DNA of 33,073 nucleotides from an uncultured Collinsella sp. GTDB lineage: Bacteria > Actinomycetota > Coriobacteriia > Coriobacteriales > Coriobacteriaceae. Shown in pieces: positions 23,673 to 31,054 of this stretch. Positions within the stretch are counted from its first letter, which is position 1, and each line of letters starts with the position of its first letter. The notes beneath the pieces are model-generated. The model did no database searches and was not told the origin of the DNA. It saw nothing but the letters and a program-made list of their open reading frames with translations. Position numbers and translations under genes: made by a program. The stretch spans positions 1-33,073 of the forward strand of contig CAAETU010000044.1 of the NCBI GenBank assembly GCA_900759045.1, in the 5' to 3' direction.

Positions 23673-24447
23673 TAGCGAAGCCCTGCTTAGGGTCTCACAT
23701 CTGACTAAAACGTATCCCATGCCGGGCTCAGGTTTTAAGCGTCAGGCCTTTACCGCCGTGGACGATCTGTCGTTTGAGATCGCGCCGGGCGAGGTATATG
23801 GCCTGGTTGGCGAATCCGGATCGGGCAAGTCGACGACTGGACGCCTGATCTGTGGTCTCGAGCGTGCGGATTCCGGCTCGATTGTCTATCGCGGGCACGA
23901 CCTCGCCACGATGTCGGAGCGCGAACGCAAGCCGTTTCGCCGTGAGATCCAGCTGGTATTCCAGGATAGCTCTACGGCTTTTGACCCGCGCAACCGTGTC
24001 GGCCGCATTTTGGAGGAGCCGTTGATTATCGCCGGCGTGCGCGATGCGGATGAGCGCCATGGGCGCGCGCTCTCGGCCCTGGCTTCGGTCGGTCTTCTGG
24101 TAGAGCATTATGACCGCTATCCGCATGACCTTTCGGGGGGACAGCGTCAGCGACTCAATCTGGCACGGGTGCTTATTTGCGAGCCGCGCCTTGTGGTATG
24201 CGACGAGCCGGTCTCGGCGCTTGACGTGTCCGTTCAGGCCCAAGTGCTCAACTTGCTTCGAGACCTGCAGCGCACGACGGGTGTGGCGCTGCTGTTTATC
24301 ACGCATGATATGCGCGTGGTTCGGCATATGTCCGACCGGATTGGCGTGCTCTACCACGGTCGTCTTGTCGAGGAAGGCGCGGTCGAGGACGTGATCGCAC
24401 ACCCGAGCGATTCGTATACGCAGGAGCTTATCGACGCCATTCCCTAG
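23662..24447 (+). CDS. ABC transporter ATPase, DppF/OppF family
   Basis: A 261-residue ATPase pairing with the DppD-like subunit. Walker A GESGSGKSTTGRLICGLE, Q-loop LVFQDSSTAFDPRNRVG, signature LSGGQRQRLNLARVLI, Walker B LVVCDEPVSALDVSVQAQ, switch FITHDMRVV. The start at ATG 23662 has AGGGGAG 5 bases upstream and lies inside the end of the previous gene. It ends about residue 261, without the extended C-terminal tail found in many OppF proteins (about 310-330 aa), so the C-terminal domain is short. Confidence 0.92.
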   Translation: MAVDSEALLRVSHLTKTYPMPGSGFKRQAFTAVDDLSFEIAPGEVYGLVGESGSGKSTTGRLICGLERADSGSIVYRGHDLATMSERERKPFRREIQLVFQDSSTAFDPRNRVGRILEEPLIIAGVRDADERHGRALSALASVGLLVEHYDRYPHDLSGGQRQRLNLARVLICEPRLVVCDEPVSALDVSVQAQVLNLLRDLQRTTGVALLFITHDMRVVRHMSDRIGVLYHGRLVEEGAVEDVIAHPSDSYTQELIDAIP

Positions 24448-24523
24448 AGAATGCTTCCTTTTGGGTATGGCGTCGGTTTGTTGTTTAATTGTCGGTATAT
24501 CGGTGCAAGAGAGGGGAACTACT

Positions 24524-25687
24524 ATGGCCGATATCGAGGAACAGCCGTTGCCGCGCACGTTTGAGGAATTCAACGAGCAACGCAAGGCGGCGTTTATTCG
24601 CGTTAAGGATTACAAGCAGGCGGGTAATCGCCTGGTCGGCTTTTTGTGCGGCTATACGCCGCTCGAGATTATCGATGCCGCGGGCGCCTCGAGCGTGGCT
24701 CTGTGCGGTACGTCCGATGAGGTGATTCCCGAGGCCGAGAAGGTGCTGCCGGCAAATCTGTGTCCGCTCATCAAGTCGACGTACGGTTTTGCCTATTCGC
24801 AAAAGTGCCCGTTTACGTACTTTAGCGACATGATCATCGGTGAGACCACCTGCGACGGCAAGAAGAAGATGTACGAGCTACTCAACGAGCTCAAGCGCAC
24901 GCACATTCTGCATCTTCCGCAGGGTCGCGATCGCGCCTACGAGCGTGAAGGATGGTACGAGGAGTGCCGCCTGCTCAAGGAGGAGCTCGAGGGCTTCTAC
25001 GGCATCACGATTACCGACGATGACCTGCGCGCTGCCGTCCGTCGTCGCAACCGCTTGCGTGCGGCCCAGCTCGACATGTTTGCGCTGCAGGCCAACCAGC
25101 CGGCGGCCATGAGCGGCGTCGACCTGATGAGCACCATGTTCGCCGGTACGTTTAGCTTTGATATCGAGGCCTATACGCAGCAGCTGGAGCAAAAGGTCGC
25201 CAAGCTGCGCGAGGCCTACGACGCGGGCGAGCGCCCGGTTGCGACGGATGCCAAGCGCATTCTGATCACCGGCTGCCCGGTGGGCGGCGTGATCAACAAG
25301 ATCGGTCGCACCATCGAGTCCAACGGCGGCGTGGTCGTGTGCATGGACGACTGCTCGGGCGAGCGCACGGCGGCCATGATGATCGACCCGGAGGCTCCCG
25401 ACATCCTGCGCGCCATCGCCGACCGCTACCTGGATATCAACTGCTCGGTCATGACGCCCAACGACGGTCGTATGGAAAACACGCTGGCCATGTGCGAGAA
25501 GTATCACGTCGATGGTGTGGTCGAAAACGTGCTCCAGGCGTGCCACACCTTTAACGTTGAGAGTGCGCGCATGCAGGAGGCTGTCGAGGGTGCGGGTATT
25601 CCGTATATGAAGATCGAGACCGACTACAGCAACGGCGACATGGGCCAGATTGAGACCCGCATCGCCGCCTTCATCGAAACCCTCTAG
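24524..25687 (+). CDS. Double-cubane-cluster / 2-hydroxyacyl-CoA dehydratase family protein (paralogue 2)
   Basis: A 387-residue Fe-S protein of the same superfamily as the gene at 17725 but clearly diverged. Candidate ligands: FLCGYTPLE (C42), ALCGTS (C61), NLCPLIKS (C80), KCPFTYF (C95), TTCDGKKKMYE (C110), then VVVCMDDCSGERT, INCSVMTPNDGRM and QACHTFNVES. The LCPLIKS, TCDGKKKM and CMxxCSG pattern resembles double-cubane [8Fe-9S] cluster proteins, which reduce small substrates with ATP-driven electrons. The ATG at 24524 is preceded by GAGGGG with the same 7-base spacing and similar flank as paralogue 1. It is followed, after an unusual hairpin, by its probable activator. The natural substrate is unknown. 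Confidence 0.87.
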   Translation: MADIEEQPLPRTFEEFNEQRKAAFIRVKDYKQAGNRLVGFLCGYTPLEIIDAAGASSVALCGTSDEVIPEAEKVLPANLCPLIKSTYGFAYSQKCPFTYFSDMIIGETTCDGKKKMYELLNELKRTHILHLPQGRDRAYEREGWYEECRLLKEELEGFYGITITDDDLRAAVRRRNRLRAAQLDMFALQANQPAAMSGVDLMSTMFAGTFSFDIEAYTQQLEQKVAKLREAYDAGERPVATDAKRILITGCPVGGVINKIGRTIESNGGVVVCMDDCSGERTAAMMIDPEAPDILRAIADRYLDINCSVMTPNDGRMENTLAMCEKYHVDGVVENVLQACHTFNVESARMQEAVEGAGIPYMKIETDYSNGDMGQIETRIAAFIETL

Positions 25688-25789
25688 TTTTCTCAGGCAC
25701 CGGATCTTGCCCCTCAAACCGTCGCTTGCGTGCCAAAGTACGCTGCGCTCCGCTTTCGGGGCAATCTCCGGAACCTGAGAAACCTAGAG
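25682..25789 (+). ncRNA. 108-nt multi-part hairpin overlapping the paralogue 2 stop codon
   Basis: CTCTAG (25682-25687, including the stop) pairs with 25784-25789; TTTCTCAGG (25689-25697) with CCTGAGAAA (25774-25782); CCGGA (25700-25704) with TCCGG (25767-25771); TTGCCCC (25707-25713) with GGGGCAA (25758-25764). The internal loops are symmetric (1x1, 2x2, 2x2). Inside, GCGTGC-CAAA-GTACGC (25728-25743) forms a further hairpin. There is no U-run after it, so it is not a plain terminator. It lies between the reductase-like gene and the activator gene, where it could protect the upstream mRNA or regulate the activator. Sense is inferred from the flanking genes. Confidence 0.6.
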
Positions 25790-25841
25790 CTAAGGCGCCT
25801 GAACGCGCCGCTGTCTTTGATGTTTAGATTGGGAGAGAGCC

Positions 25842-26606
25842 ATGATAGGGATCGGGATCGATATCGGGTCTACGGCGGCTAAGGCTGCTGTGGTCGATGG
25901 GGAGGGTTCGGTGGCGTGGACGTGCGTGCAGCCAACCGGGTTCTCCTCGGTCGATGCTTCCGAGCGGCTGCGCGAGGCACTGGCAGCGGCGGGTTATGAC
26001 GTGGCTGCCGACGACGTGCGCGTGATCGCGACCGGCTACGGTCGTGTCGCCGTGCCCTATGCACACAAGGTCGTGACCGAGATCACCTGCCACGGCACCG
26101 GTGCCGTGCGCCTGTTTGGCGATCACGGCACGGTGATCGACGTGGGCGGTCAGGACACCAAGGTCATCCAGCTTAGAGGCGGCCGCGTGGCCAAGTTTGC
26201 CATGAACGACAAGTGCGCTGCCGGCACGGGGCGCTTTTTGGAGATCATGGCCGACCGCCTGGGCATTTCCCAGCAGCAGATGGCCGACCTGGCGCGTTCC
26301 GGCGAGCCCACCAAGATCAGCAGCATGTGCACGGTGTTTGCCGAAAGCGAGGTTATCAGCCTGATCGGTCGCGGTGAGCCGCGCGAGAACATTGCGCGTG
26401 GCGTGATCGAAAGCGTCGTGTCGCGCGTGGCGACCATGGCCGGGCAGGCCGCGGGCGCCCCGTACTACCTGACCGGTGGCCTGTGCGAGAACGCCTTCGT
26501 GGTGGAGCGGTTGGGCGAGCTTTTGGGCGCACCCGTGACCACCTCGCCTCAAGCGCGCTTTGCTGGGGCCATCGGTGCGGCTGTCCGCGCCGCCGCCTTG
26601 GCCTAG
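25842..26606 (+). CDS. 2-hydroxyacyl-CoA dehydratase activator (HgdC / BadF-BadG-type ATPase)
   Basis: A 254-residue ASKHA-fold ATPase that holds a [4Fe-4S] cluster at the dimer interface and drives electron transfer into 2-HAD or double-cubane partner proteins. It shows the N-terminal phosphate loop GIGIDIGSTAAKAAV, VIATGYGR, VIDVGGQDTKVI and the two cluster cysteines in MNDKCAAGTGRF (C125) and SSMCTVFAESEV (C163), then YYLTGGLCENAFVVERL. Length is typical. It is the only activator in the window, so it may serve both paralogues. The ATG is preceded by a GGGAGAG ribosome-binding site. Confidence 0.95.
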   Translation: MIGIGIDIGSTAAKAAVVDGEGSVAWTCVQPTGFSSVDASERLREALAAAGYDVAADDVRVIATGYGRVAVPYAHKVVTEITCHGTGAVRLFGDHGTVIDVGGQDTKVIQLRGGRVAKFAMNDKCAAGTGRFLEIMADRLGISQQQMADLARSGEPTKISSMCTVFAESEVISLIGRGEPRENIARGVIESVVSRVATMAGQAAGAPYYLTGGLCENAFVVERLGELLGAPVTTSPQARFAGAIGAAVRAAALA

Positions 26607-26620
26607 GGGTGTACCGCTAC

Positions 26621-27838
26621 ATGCGCATCCTCAATATCTCGGCACAAAAACCAGATAGCACTGGCAGCGGCACCTATCTTGCCGCGCTCGTGCGCGAACA
26701 GATTGAGACGGGGCATCGCGCCGCCGTGCTTTGCGGCGCGGCACCGGGTGATACCCAAGGCGAGCTGGACCGGCGTGCTGCCGTGTTTGCCGTACCGTTC
26801 GAGTCGCCCGAGCTGCCGTTTCCCATCTGCGGTATGTCCGATGTCATGCCCTATCCCTCCACGCGCTATCGTGACCTGACGCCTTCGATGCTCAAGGCAT
26901 TTGAGCGGGCATTTGCTGCAGCAATCGATCGGGCGGTGGCTGAGTTTCGGCCCGATCTGGTGCTCTGCCATCACCTGTATCTGGTGACCGCATTGGCGCG
27001 CGAGTGCGTTCGGGGCGTGCCGGTTGTTGCCGTGTGCCATTCGACCGACCTGCGCCAGCTGCGTTCGCATGCGCTCGAGCGCGATCGCATCGTACGTGCG
27101 GTTCGTCGGCTCGATGCCGTTTTTGCGCTCCATGCTGAGCAGGCTGAGCAGATTGGCCTGGTGTGCGGCGTCGATACCGATCGCATCCACGTGATTGGGA
27201 CGGGCTACGACCATCGCGTCTTCTGCCGCGACGCAAGCGTGGCGAGGCAGCCGGGATCGCTTGTGTACGTGGGCAAGATTTGCTTTAAAAAGGGCGTCGA
27301 GTCGCTGGTCCGAGCCGTGTCATTGCCGATTGACGATGACGTCCGCCCATCTGGCTTGGTACTTGTGGGCGGCCGCGGGGACGATGCCGAGTACGCGCGT
27401 ATCGAGCGCTTGGCTGCGGCCTCGAATGTGCCGGTGGCGCTGGCGGGGCGCCTGGATAGCGATGGGCTCGTGCGTGCCTACCGCAGTTCCGACGTCTTTG
27501 TGCTGCCTTCGTTTTACGAGGGTCTACCGCTCGTGACGATCGAGGCTCTTGCGTGCGGCTGCAAAGTTGTGGCGACCGATTTGCCCGGCGTTCGTCCCTG
27601 GATGGAGGCGATGCTTCCCGGTGCTCCCGTGACGTGGGTGGCGTCGCCGCGTATGACGGATGTCGACACGCCCGTGGCGGCCGACCTTCCGTTGTTTGAG
27701 CGCGCACTGGCAGATGCTATCGCGCAGGCGCTTGCGGAGCCGCCTTCGACGTTCGAGCCGTCGGCGGTCTCTTGGGAAGCGTGCCTGGGGCGTATACTTA
27801 AAGTCGTTGATTTGTTGGAAGGGGGTTCGTATGGCTGA
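26621..27838 (+). CDS. Glycosyltransferase family 4-like protein coupled to selD
   Basis: A 405-residue GT-B glycosyltransferase. The N-terminal domain starts MRILNISAQKPDSTGSGTYL (glycine-rich acceptor-side loop). The C-terminal nucleotide-sugar domain has GSLVYVGKICFKKGVESLV, the VALAGRLDSDGLVRAYRSSD region and the retaining-GT signature SFYEGLPLVTIEALACG (EX7E). No signal or membrane segment is seen, so it acts in the cytosol. The gene starts 14 bases after the activator gene and its 3' end overlaps selD by 8 bases, implying shared expression with selenophosphate synthesis. A SenB-like selenosugar synthase role is conceivable but unproven; an ordinary glycan or glycolipid transferase is the alternative. 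Confidence 0.85.
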   Translation: MRILNISAQKPDSTGSGTYLAALVREQIETGHRAAVLCGAAPGDTQGELDRRAAVFAVPFESPELPFPICGMSDVMPYPSTRYRDLTPSMLKAFERAFAAAIDRAVAEFRPDLVLCHHLYLVTALARECVRGVPVVAVCHSTDLRQLRSHALERDRIVRAVRRLDAVFALHAEQAEQIGLVCGVDTDRIHVIGTGYDHRVFCRDASVARQPGSLVYVGKICFKKGVESLVRAVSLPIDDDVRPSGLVLVGGRGDDAEYARIERLAAASNVPVALAGRLDSDGLVRAYRSSDVFVLPSFYEGLPLVTIEALACGCKVVATDLPGVRPWMEAMLPGAPVTWVASPRMTDVDTPVAADLPLFERALADAIAQALAEPPSTFEPSAVSWEACLGRILKVVDLLEGGSYG

Positions 27839-28880
27839 CGATCAGATTAAGCTCACGTCTATGACTGCCGCGAGCGGTTGAGCCGCCAAGCTGGCTCCCG
27901 GAGCCCTCGCCCAGGTCCTGGGCGACTTGCCCAATGTGCATAACGACAATCTGCTCGTGGGGTTCGATACCTCCGACGATGCGAGCGTCTTCCGCGTAGG
28001 GGAGAACCTGGGGCTCGTGCAGTCCATCGACTTCTTCCCACCGATGGTCGACGACCCGTTTCTGTTTGGCCAGATTGCCGCGGCAAACTCACTGTCGGAC
28101 ATCTACGCCATGGGCGGGCGGCCGAGCCATGCCATGAACCTGCTGTGCATTCCCAGTTGCTTGGGCGTTGAGGTTGCCGGCGAAATTCTGGCGGGCGGCG
28201 CCGACAAGTGCGTCGAGGCCGGCTGCTCCATCGCGGGCGGCCACACCATCAACGACGACGAGCCCAAGTACGGCCTGTCCGTGAGCGGGTTTGTCGCGCT
28301 TGACCGTATGCTCGCCAACAGCGGCGCGCGCGTGGGCGATGCGTTGCTGCTGACCAAGGCGGTTGGCTCGGGCATCATCACCACGGCCATTAAGGGCGAG
28401 CTCATCGAGCAGGACGAGGCCGCAGCCATGTTTGACTCGATGCGCACCCTCAACGGGGCCCCGATCCGTCTGGCCGAGGGACTCGAGCTTCACGGTTGCA
28501 CCGACATTACGGGCTTTGGCCTGATCGGGCATGCGTGCGAGATGGCCGAGGGCTCGGGCGTGCAGATTGAGCTTGCGTCGGGGGCGGTGCCGCTCTTTGA
28601 TCAAGTGCTCGACATGGCGCGTCTTGGCATTATCCCCGCCGGCGCCTACCGCAACCAGGACTTCTTTGGCCCACGCGTGGCTGCCGACGAGGGCCTGGAG
28701 CCTGGCATGCTGGATGCGCTATACGATCCGCAGACGTCTGGTGGCCTGCTTATCGCGGCACCTGCTGTCGATGTGGATGAGCTTGCGCGTCGCCTGGATG
28801 CCGAAGGACGCGTTGCCGCCACAATCGGCCGCGTGTGCGAGCCGGTGCCGGGCGGTCCTGCCGTCCGCGTTGTTCGCTAG
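27831..28880 (+). CDS. selD: Selenophosphate synthetase SelD, selenocysteine-containing
   Basis: A 349-residue enzyme making selenophosphate from selenide and ATP for selenocysteine and selenouridine synthesis. ATG at 27831 with GGAAGGGGG 5 bases upstream. Codon 17 is TGA (27879-27881) in the context AASG-Sec-AAK, exactly where SelD proteins carry the catalytic Cys/Sec before the conserved Lys; the frame then continues without interruption. Downstream motifs: LLVGFDTSDDASVF, SIDFFPPMVDDPFLFGQIAA, NSLSDIYAMGG, AGGHTINDDEPKYGLSVSG and DITGFGLIGHACEMA. An annotation that treats TGA as stop would begin downstream and lose the active site. It overlaps the glycosyltransferase gene. Confidence 0.95.
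27882..27923 (+). promoter_or_regulatory. Candidate bSECIS element of selD
   Basis: Downstream of the UGA, GCCCAG (27909-27914) pairs with CTGGGC (27918-27923), giving an apical AGGTCCT similar to the GGUC apical loop of the E. coli fdhF SECIS. A closer small hairpin, GGCTC-CCG-GAGCC, is also present. The G-U loop starts about 33 bases after the UGA, farther than in fdhF but inside the broad bacterial range. Confidence 0.6.
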
Positions 28881-28904
28881 CCCGCACGTTTATGTAACTG
28901 TTTG

Positions 28905-28920
28905 CCGTTCTCTAGAACGG
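28905..28920 (+). other. Short hairpin between selD and yedF
   Basis: CCGTTC (28905-28910) pairs with GAACGG (28915-28920) around TCTA, followed by TTCTTTC. It is a weak terminator or processing site inside the selenium operon, 22 bases before the yedF ATG. Confidence 0.4.
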
Positions 28921-28941
28921 TTCTTTCGAAAGGAATTTGCT

Positions 28942-29568
28942 ATGTCTACCAAGATTGAAGTCAATGCCATGGGCGATGCCTGCCCGCTGCCCGTCGTCAA
29001 GACGCTCAAAGCCCTGAAGCAGCTTGATGGCGAGGGCACAGTCGTGACCTCGGTCGATAACGAGACCGCCGTCAAGAACATCTCCAAGATGGCGCAGGAG
29101 AAGGGCTGCACGGCCTCGGTCGAGAAGGTTTCTGACGCCGAGTGGCACGTGACCGTGGCGACCTCTGGCGCCGTTGCCGTGGCTGATCCCGAGCAGGATG
29201 GCGCTGCCTTCTGTGACGCCAGCGCCGGCAAGGGCAAGCTCGTCATTTCCGTCTACACCGACTGCATGGGCCGCGGCGACGACGAGCTGGGCCACAAGCT
29301 CATGAAGGCGTTTATCTTTGCCGTGACGCAGCAGGAGGAGCTGCCCGCGACCATGCTGTTCTACAACGGCGGCGCCAAGCTCACTGTCGAGGGCTCGCCG
29401 GTGCTCGATGACCTGAAGGGCCTGGCCGAGCAGGGCGTCGAGATCCTTACCTGTGGCACCTGCCTCGACCACTATGGCATTAAGGACCAGCTTGCAGTGG
29501 GCGAGGTCACCAACATGTACGTGATCGTGGAGAAGATGGAGCAGGCCGTGCGCGTCGTGCGCCCGTAG
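28942..29568 (+). CDS. yedF: YedF-type sulfurtransferase-like selenium metabolism protein
   Basis: A 208-residue two-domain protein. The N-terminal TusA-like domain has NAMGDACPLPVVKTLKAL (CPxP motif, Cys about 13). The C-terminal DsrE-like domain has ISVYTDCMGRGDDELGHKLM, LFYNGGAKL and LTCGTCLDHYG. The family tracks with selD and Se-dependent enzymes and is proposed to handle or deliver reduced Se/S as a persulfide or perselenide carrier; the biochemical role is not firmly established. AAAGGA lies before the ATG. It is followed 19 bases later by the DUF3343 gene. Confidence 0.93.
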   Translation: MSTKIEVNAMGDACPLPVVKTLKALKQLDGEGTVVTSVDNETAVKNISKMAQEKGCTASVEKVSDAEWHVTVATSGAVAVADPEQDGAAFCDASAGKGKLVISVYTDCMGRGDDELGHKLMKAFIFAVTQQEELPATMLFYNGGAKLTVEGSPVLDDLKGLAEQGVEILTCGTCLDHYGIKDQLAVGEVTNMYVIVEKMEQAVRVVRP

Positions 29569-29587
29569 CGTATTGGTTGGAGTTGCC

Positions 29588-29839
29588 ATGAGGGAGAAGC
29601 GCCCGGCGCTTGTCATCACGTTTCCCACCACGGCGGCCGCCATGGGCTGCGAGTCCCTGTGCATCGAGCGCGGCCTTCCCGGGCGAACGATTCCCGTGCC
29701 CGGGGAGGTCGCTGCCGGCTGCGGTCTGGCGTGGAAGGCGTTGCCTGCCGATGAGGAGCTGCTGCGCGGCGAACTCGCCGCGGCGGGCATTCCCACTGAG
29801 GGCTTTACGGTGATTGATATGTGGGAGGTCGTGCGATGA
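29588..29839 (+). CDS. DUF3343 putative Se/S carrier-like protein
   Basis: An 83-residue protein of the DUF3343 family. It starts with VITFPTTAAAMGCESL and contains VAAGCGLAWKALP, the conserved CG motif of the family, ending in a beta-alpha region (GFTVIDMWEVVR). The members sit beside yedF and cysteine desulfurases and are suspected to carry selenium or sulfur on the conserved cysteine. The ATG at 29588 has GGAG 7 bases upstream. Its TGA overlaps the next ATG, indicating coupling to the desulfurase. Confidence 0.88.
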   Translation: MREKRPALVITFPTTAAAMGCESLCIERGLPGRTIPVPGEVAAGCGLAWKALPADEELLRGELAAAGIPTEGFTVIDMWEVVR

Positions 29840-30975
29840 TCTATCTGGATAACGCGGCGACGACCATGCACAAGCCGCAGACGGTCATCGATGCCGTGAC
29901 GCAGGCGATGTGCTCGCTCGGCAATGCCGGGCGCGGCGCCACGTCGGGTGCCCTCGATGCCGCTCGTACGATTCACGCTTGCCGTGCCAAGCTCGCGCGC
30001 CTTTTGGGTTGCCCGAGGGCGGACCATGTGTGCTTTACGCCCAATTCCACGGCGGCGCTCAACACGGCGATTAACGGCGTGGTGCGTCCTGGCGACCGCG
30101 TGGTCACGACGGTGCTCGAGCACAACTCCGTGCTGCGTCCGCTCAATCGCTTGGCGACGGAGCAGGGTGTGACGGTTGAGCATGCGGGCTGCGACGCAAA
30201 CGGCGTACTCGATTACGACGAGCTCGAGCGGCTAGTCATGCCCGGTACGCGCGCCGTGGTGGTGACACACGCCTCCAATGTGACCGGCAACGCGGTCGAC
30301 ATTGCGCGCGTGGCCGTCATAGCCCATGCGGCCGGCGCGCTTGTGATTGTCGATGCCTCGCAGTCTGCCGGCGCGGCGCATATCGATATGCAGGCCATGG
30401 GGCTCGACGTGGTGTGCTTTACTGGCCATAAGGGGCTCATGGGTCCGCAGGGGACCGGCGGCCTGGCCGTGGCGGAGGGCATTGACGTGGCGCCGTGGGC
30501 CATGGGCGGCACGGGTGTGCACAGCTTCGATGCACTGCAGCCGCTTGAGTGGCCCACGCGCCTGGAGGCCGGTACGCTCAACGGTCACGGCATTGCGGGT
30601 CTTTCCGCGGGTCTCGACTTTATCGAGGCCCAGGGTGGAGTCGAGGCGATTGCTGCCCACGAGTGTGCGCTCGCTGATCGCTTCCTTGCCGGTGCGCGCG
30701 AGATTCCGGGGATTAAGCTCTACGGTGCGTTTGACCAACCCGCGCGCTCTGCAATCGTGTCGCTCAACGTGGGTGATATCGACTCTGCCGAGATCTCGGA
30801 TGCGCTCATGCAAGGGTGGGGGATTGCGACGCGCCCCGGCGCCCATTGCGCTCCGCTCATGCACCGTGCGCTGGGGACCGAGCGCCAAGGTGTCGTTCGC
30901 TTCTCGTTTGGCTATTTCAACACGGACGAGGAAGTCGACACCGCGATTGACGCTTTGCGCGATTTAGCCTGCTAA
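29836..30975 (+). CDS. Class V aminotransferase: cysteine desulfurase / selenocysteine lyase-like
   Basis: A 379-residue PLP enzyme. It shows YLDNAATTMHKPQTV at the N-terminus, FTPNSTAALNTAINGV, EHNSVLRPLNRLA (catalytic His), THASNVTGNAVDI, VDASQSAGAAHID, and the PLP lysine in CFTGHKGLMGPQGTGGLAV (about residue 203). The active-site Cys loop is RPGAHCAPLMHRALGT (about residue 337), the group II/SufS-CsdA arrangement. In this selenium operon it most likely supplies Se (from selenocysteine) or S to SelD through the DUF3343/YedF proteins. GGGAGG lies 7 bases before the ATG, which overlaps the DUF3343 stop. Confidence 0.92.
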   Translation: MIYLDNAATTMHKPQTVIDAVTQAMCSLGNAGRGATSGALDAARTIHACRAKLARLLGCPRADHVCFTPNSTAALNTAINGVVRPGDRVVTTVLEHNSVLRPLNRLATEQGVTVEHAGCDANGVLDYDELERLVMPGTRAVVVTHASNVTGNAVDIARVAVIAHAAGALVIVDASQSAGAAHIDMQAMGLDVVCFTGHKGLMGPQGTGGLAVAEGIDVAPWAMGGTGVHSFDALQPLEWPTRLEAGTLNGHGIAGLSAGLDFIEAQGGVEAIAAHECALADRFLAGAREIPGIKLYGAFDQPARSAIVSLNVGDIDSAEISDALMQGWGIATRPGAHCAPLMHRALGTERQGVVRFSFGYFNTDEEVDTAIDALRDLAC

Positions 30976-30999
30976 AGCTGCTGGACCGTTTATACTTGC

Positions 31000-31031
31000 G
31001 GGACGGGTGTTTTTGCCCGTCCCATTTTTTT
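31000..31031 (+). terminator. Strong terminator closing the selenium operon
   Basis: GGGACGGG (31000-31007) pairs with CCCGTCCC (31016-31023), followed by A and T7 (31025-31031). Confidence 0.93.
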
Positions 31032-31054
31032 GTTTCGACCCGAAAGGTGTGCCT

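Noticed and set aside
27831..27926. Broken or frameshifted selD start
   Set aside because: The TGA sits exactly at the catalytic Cys/Sec codon, the frame is the same on both sides, and a SECIS-like hairpin follows; selenocysteine explains it.
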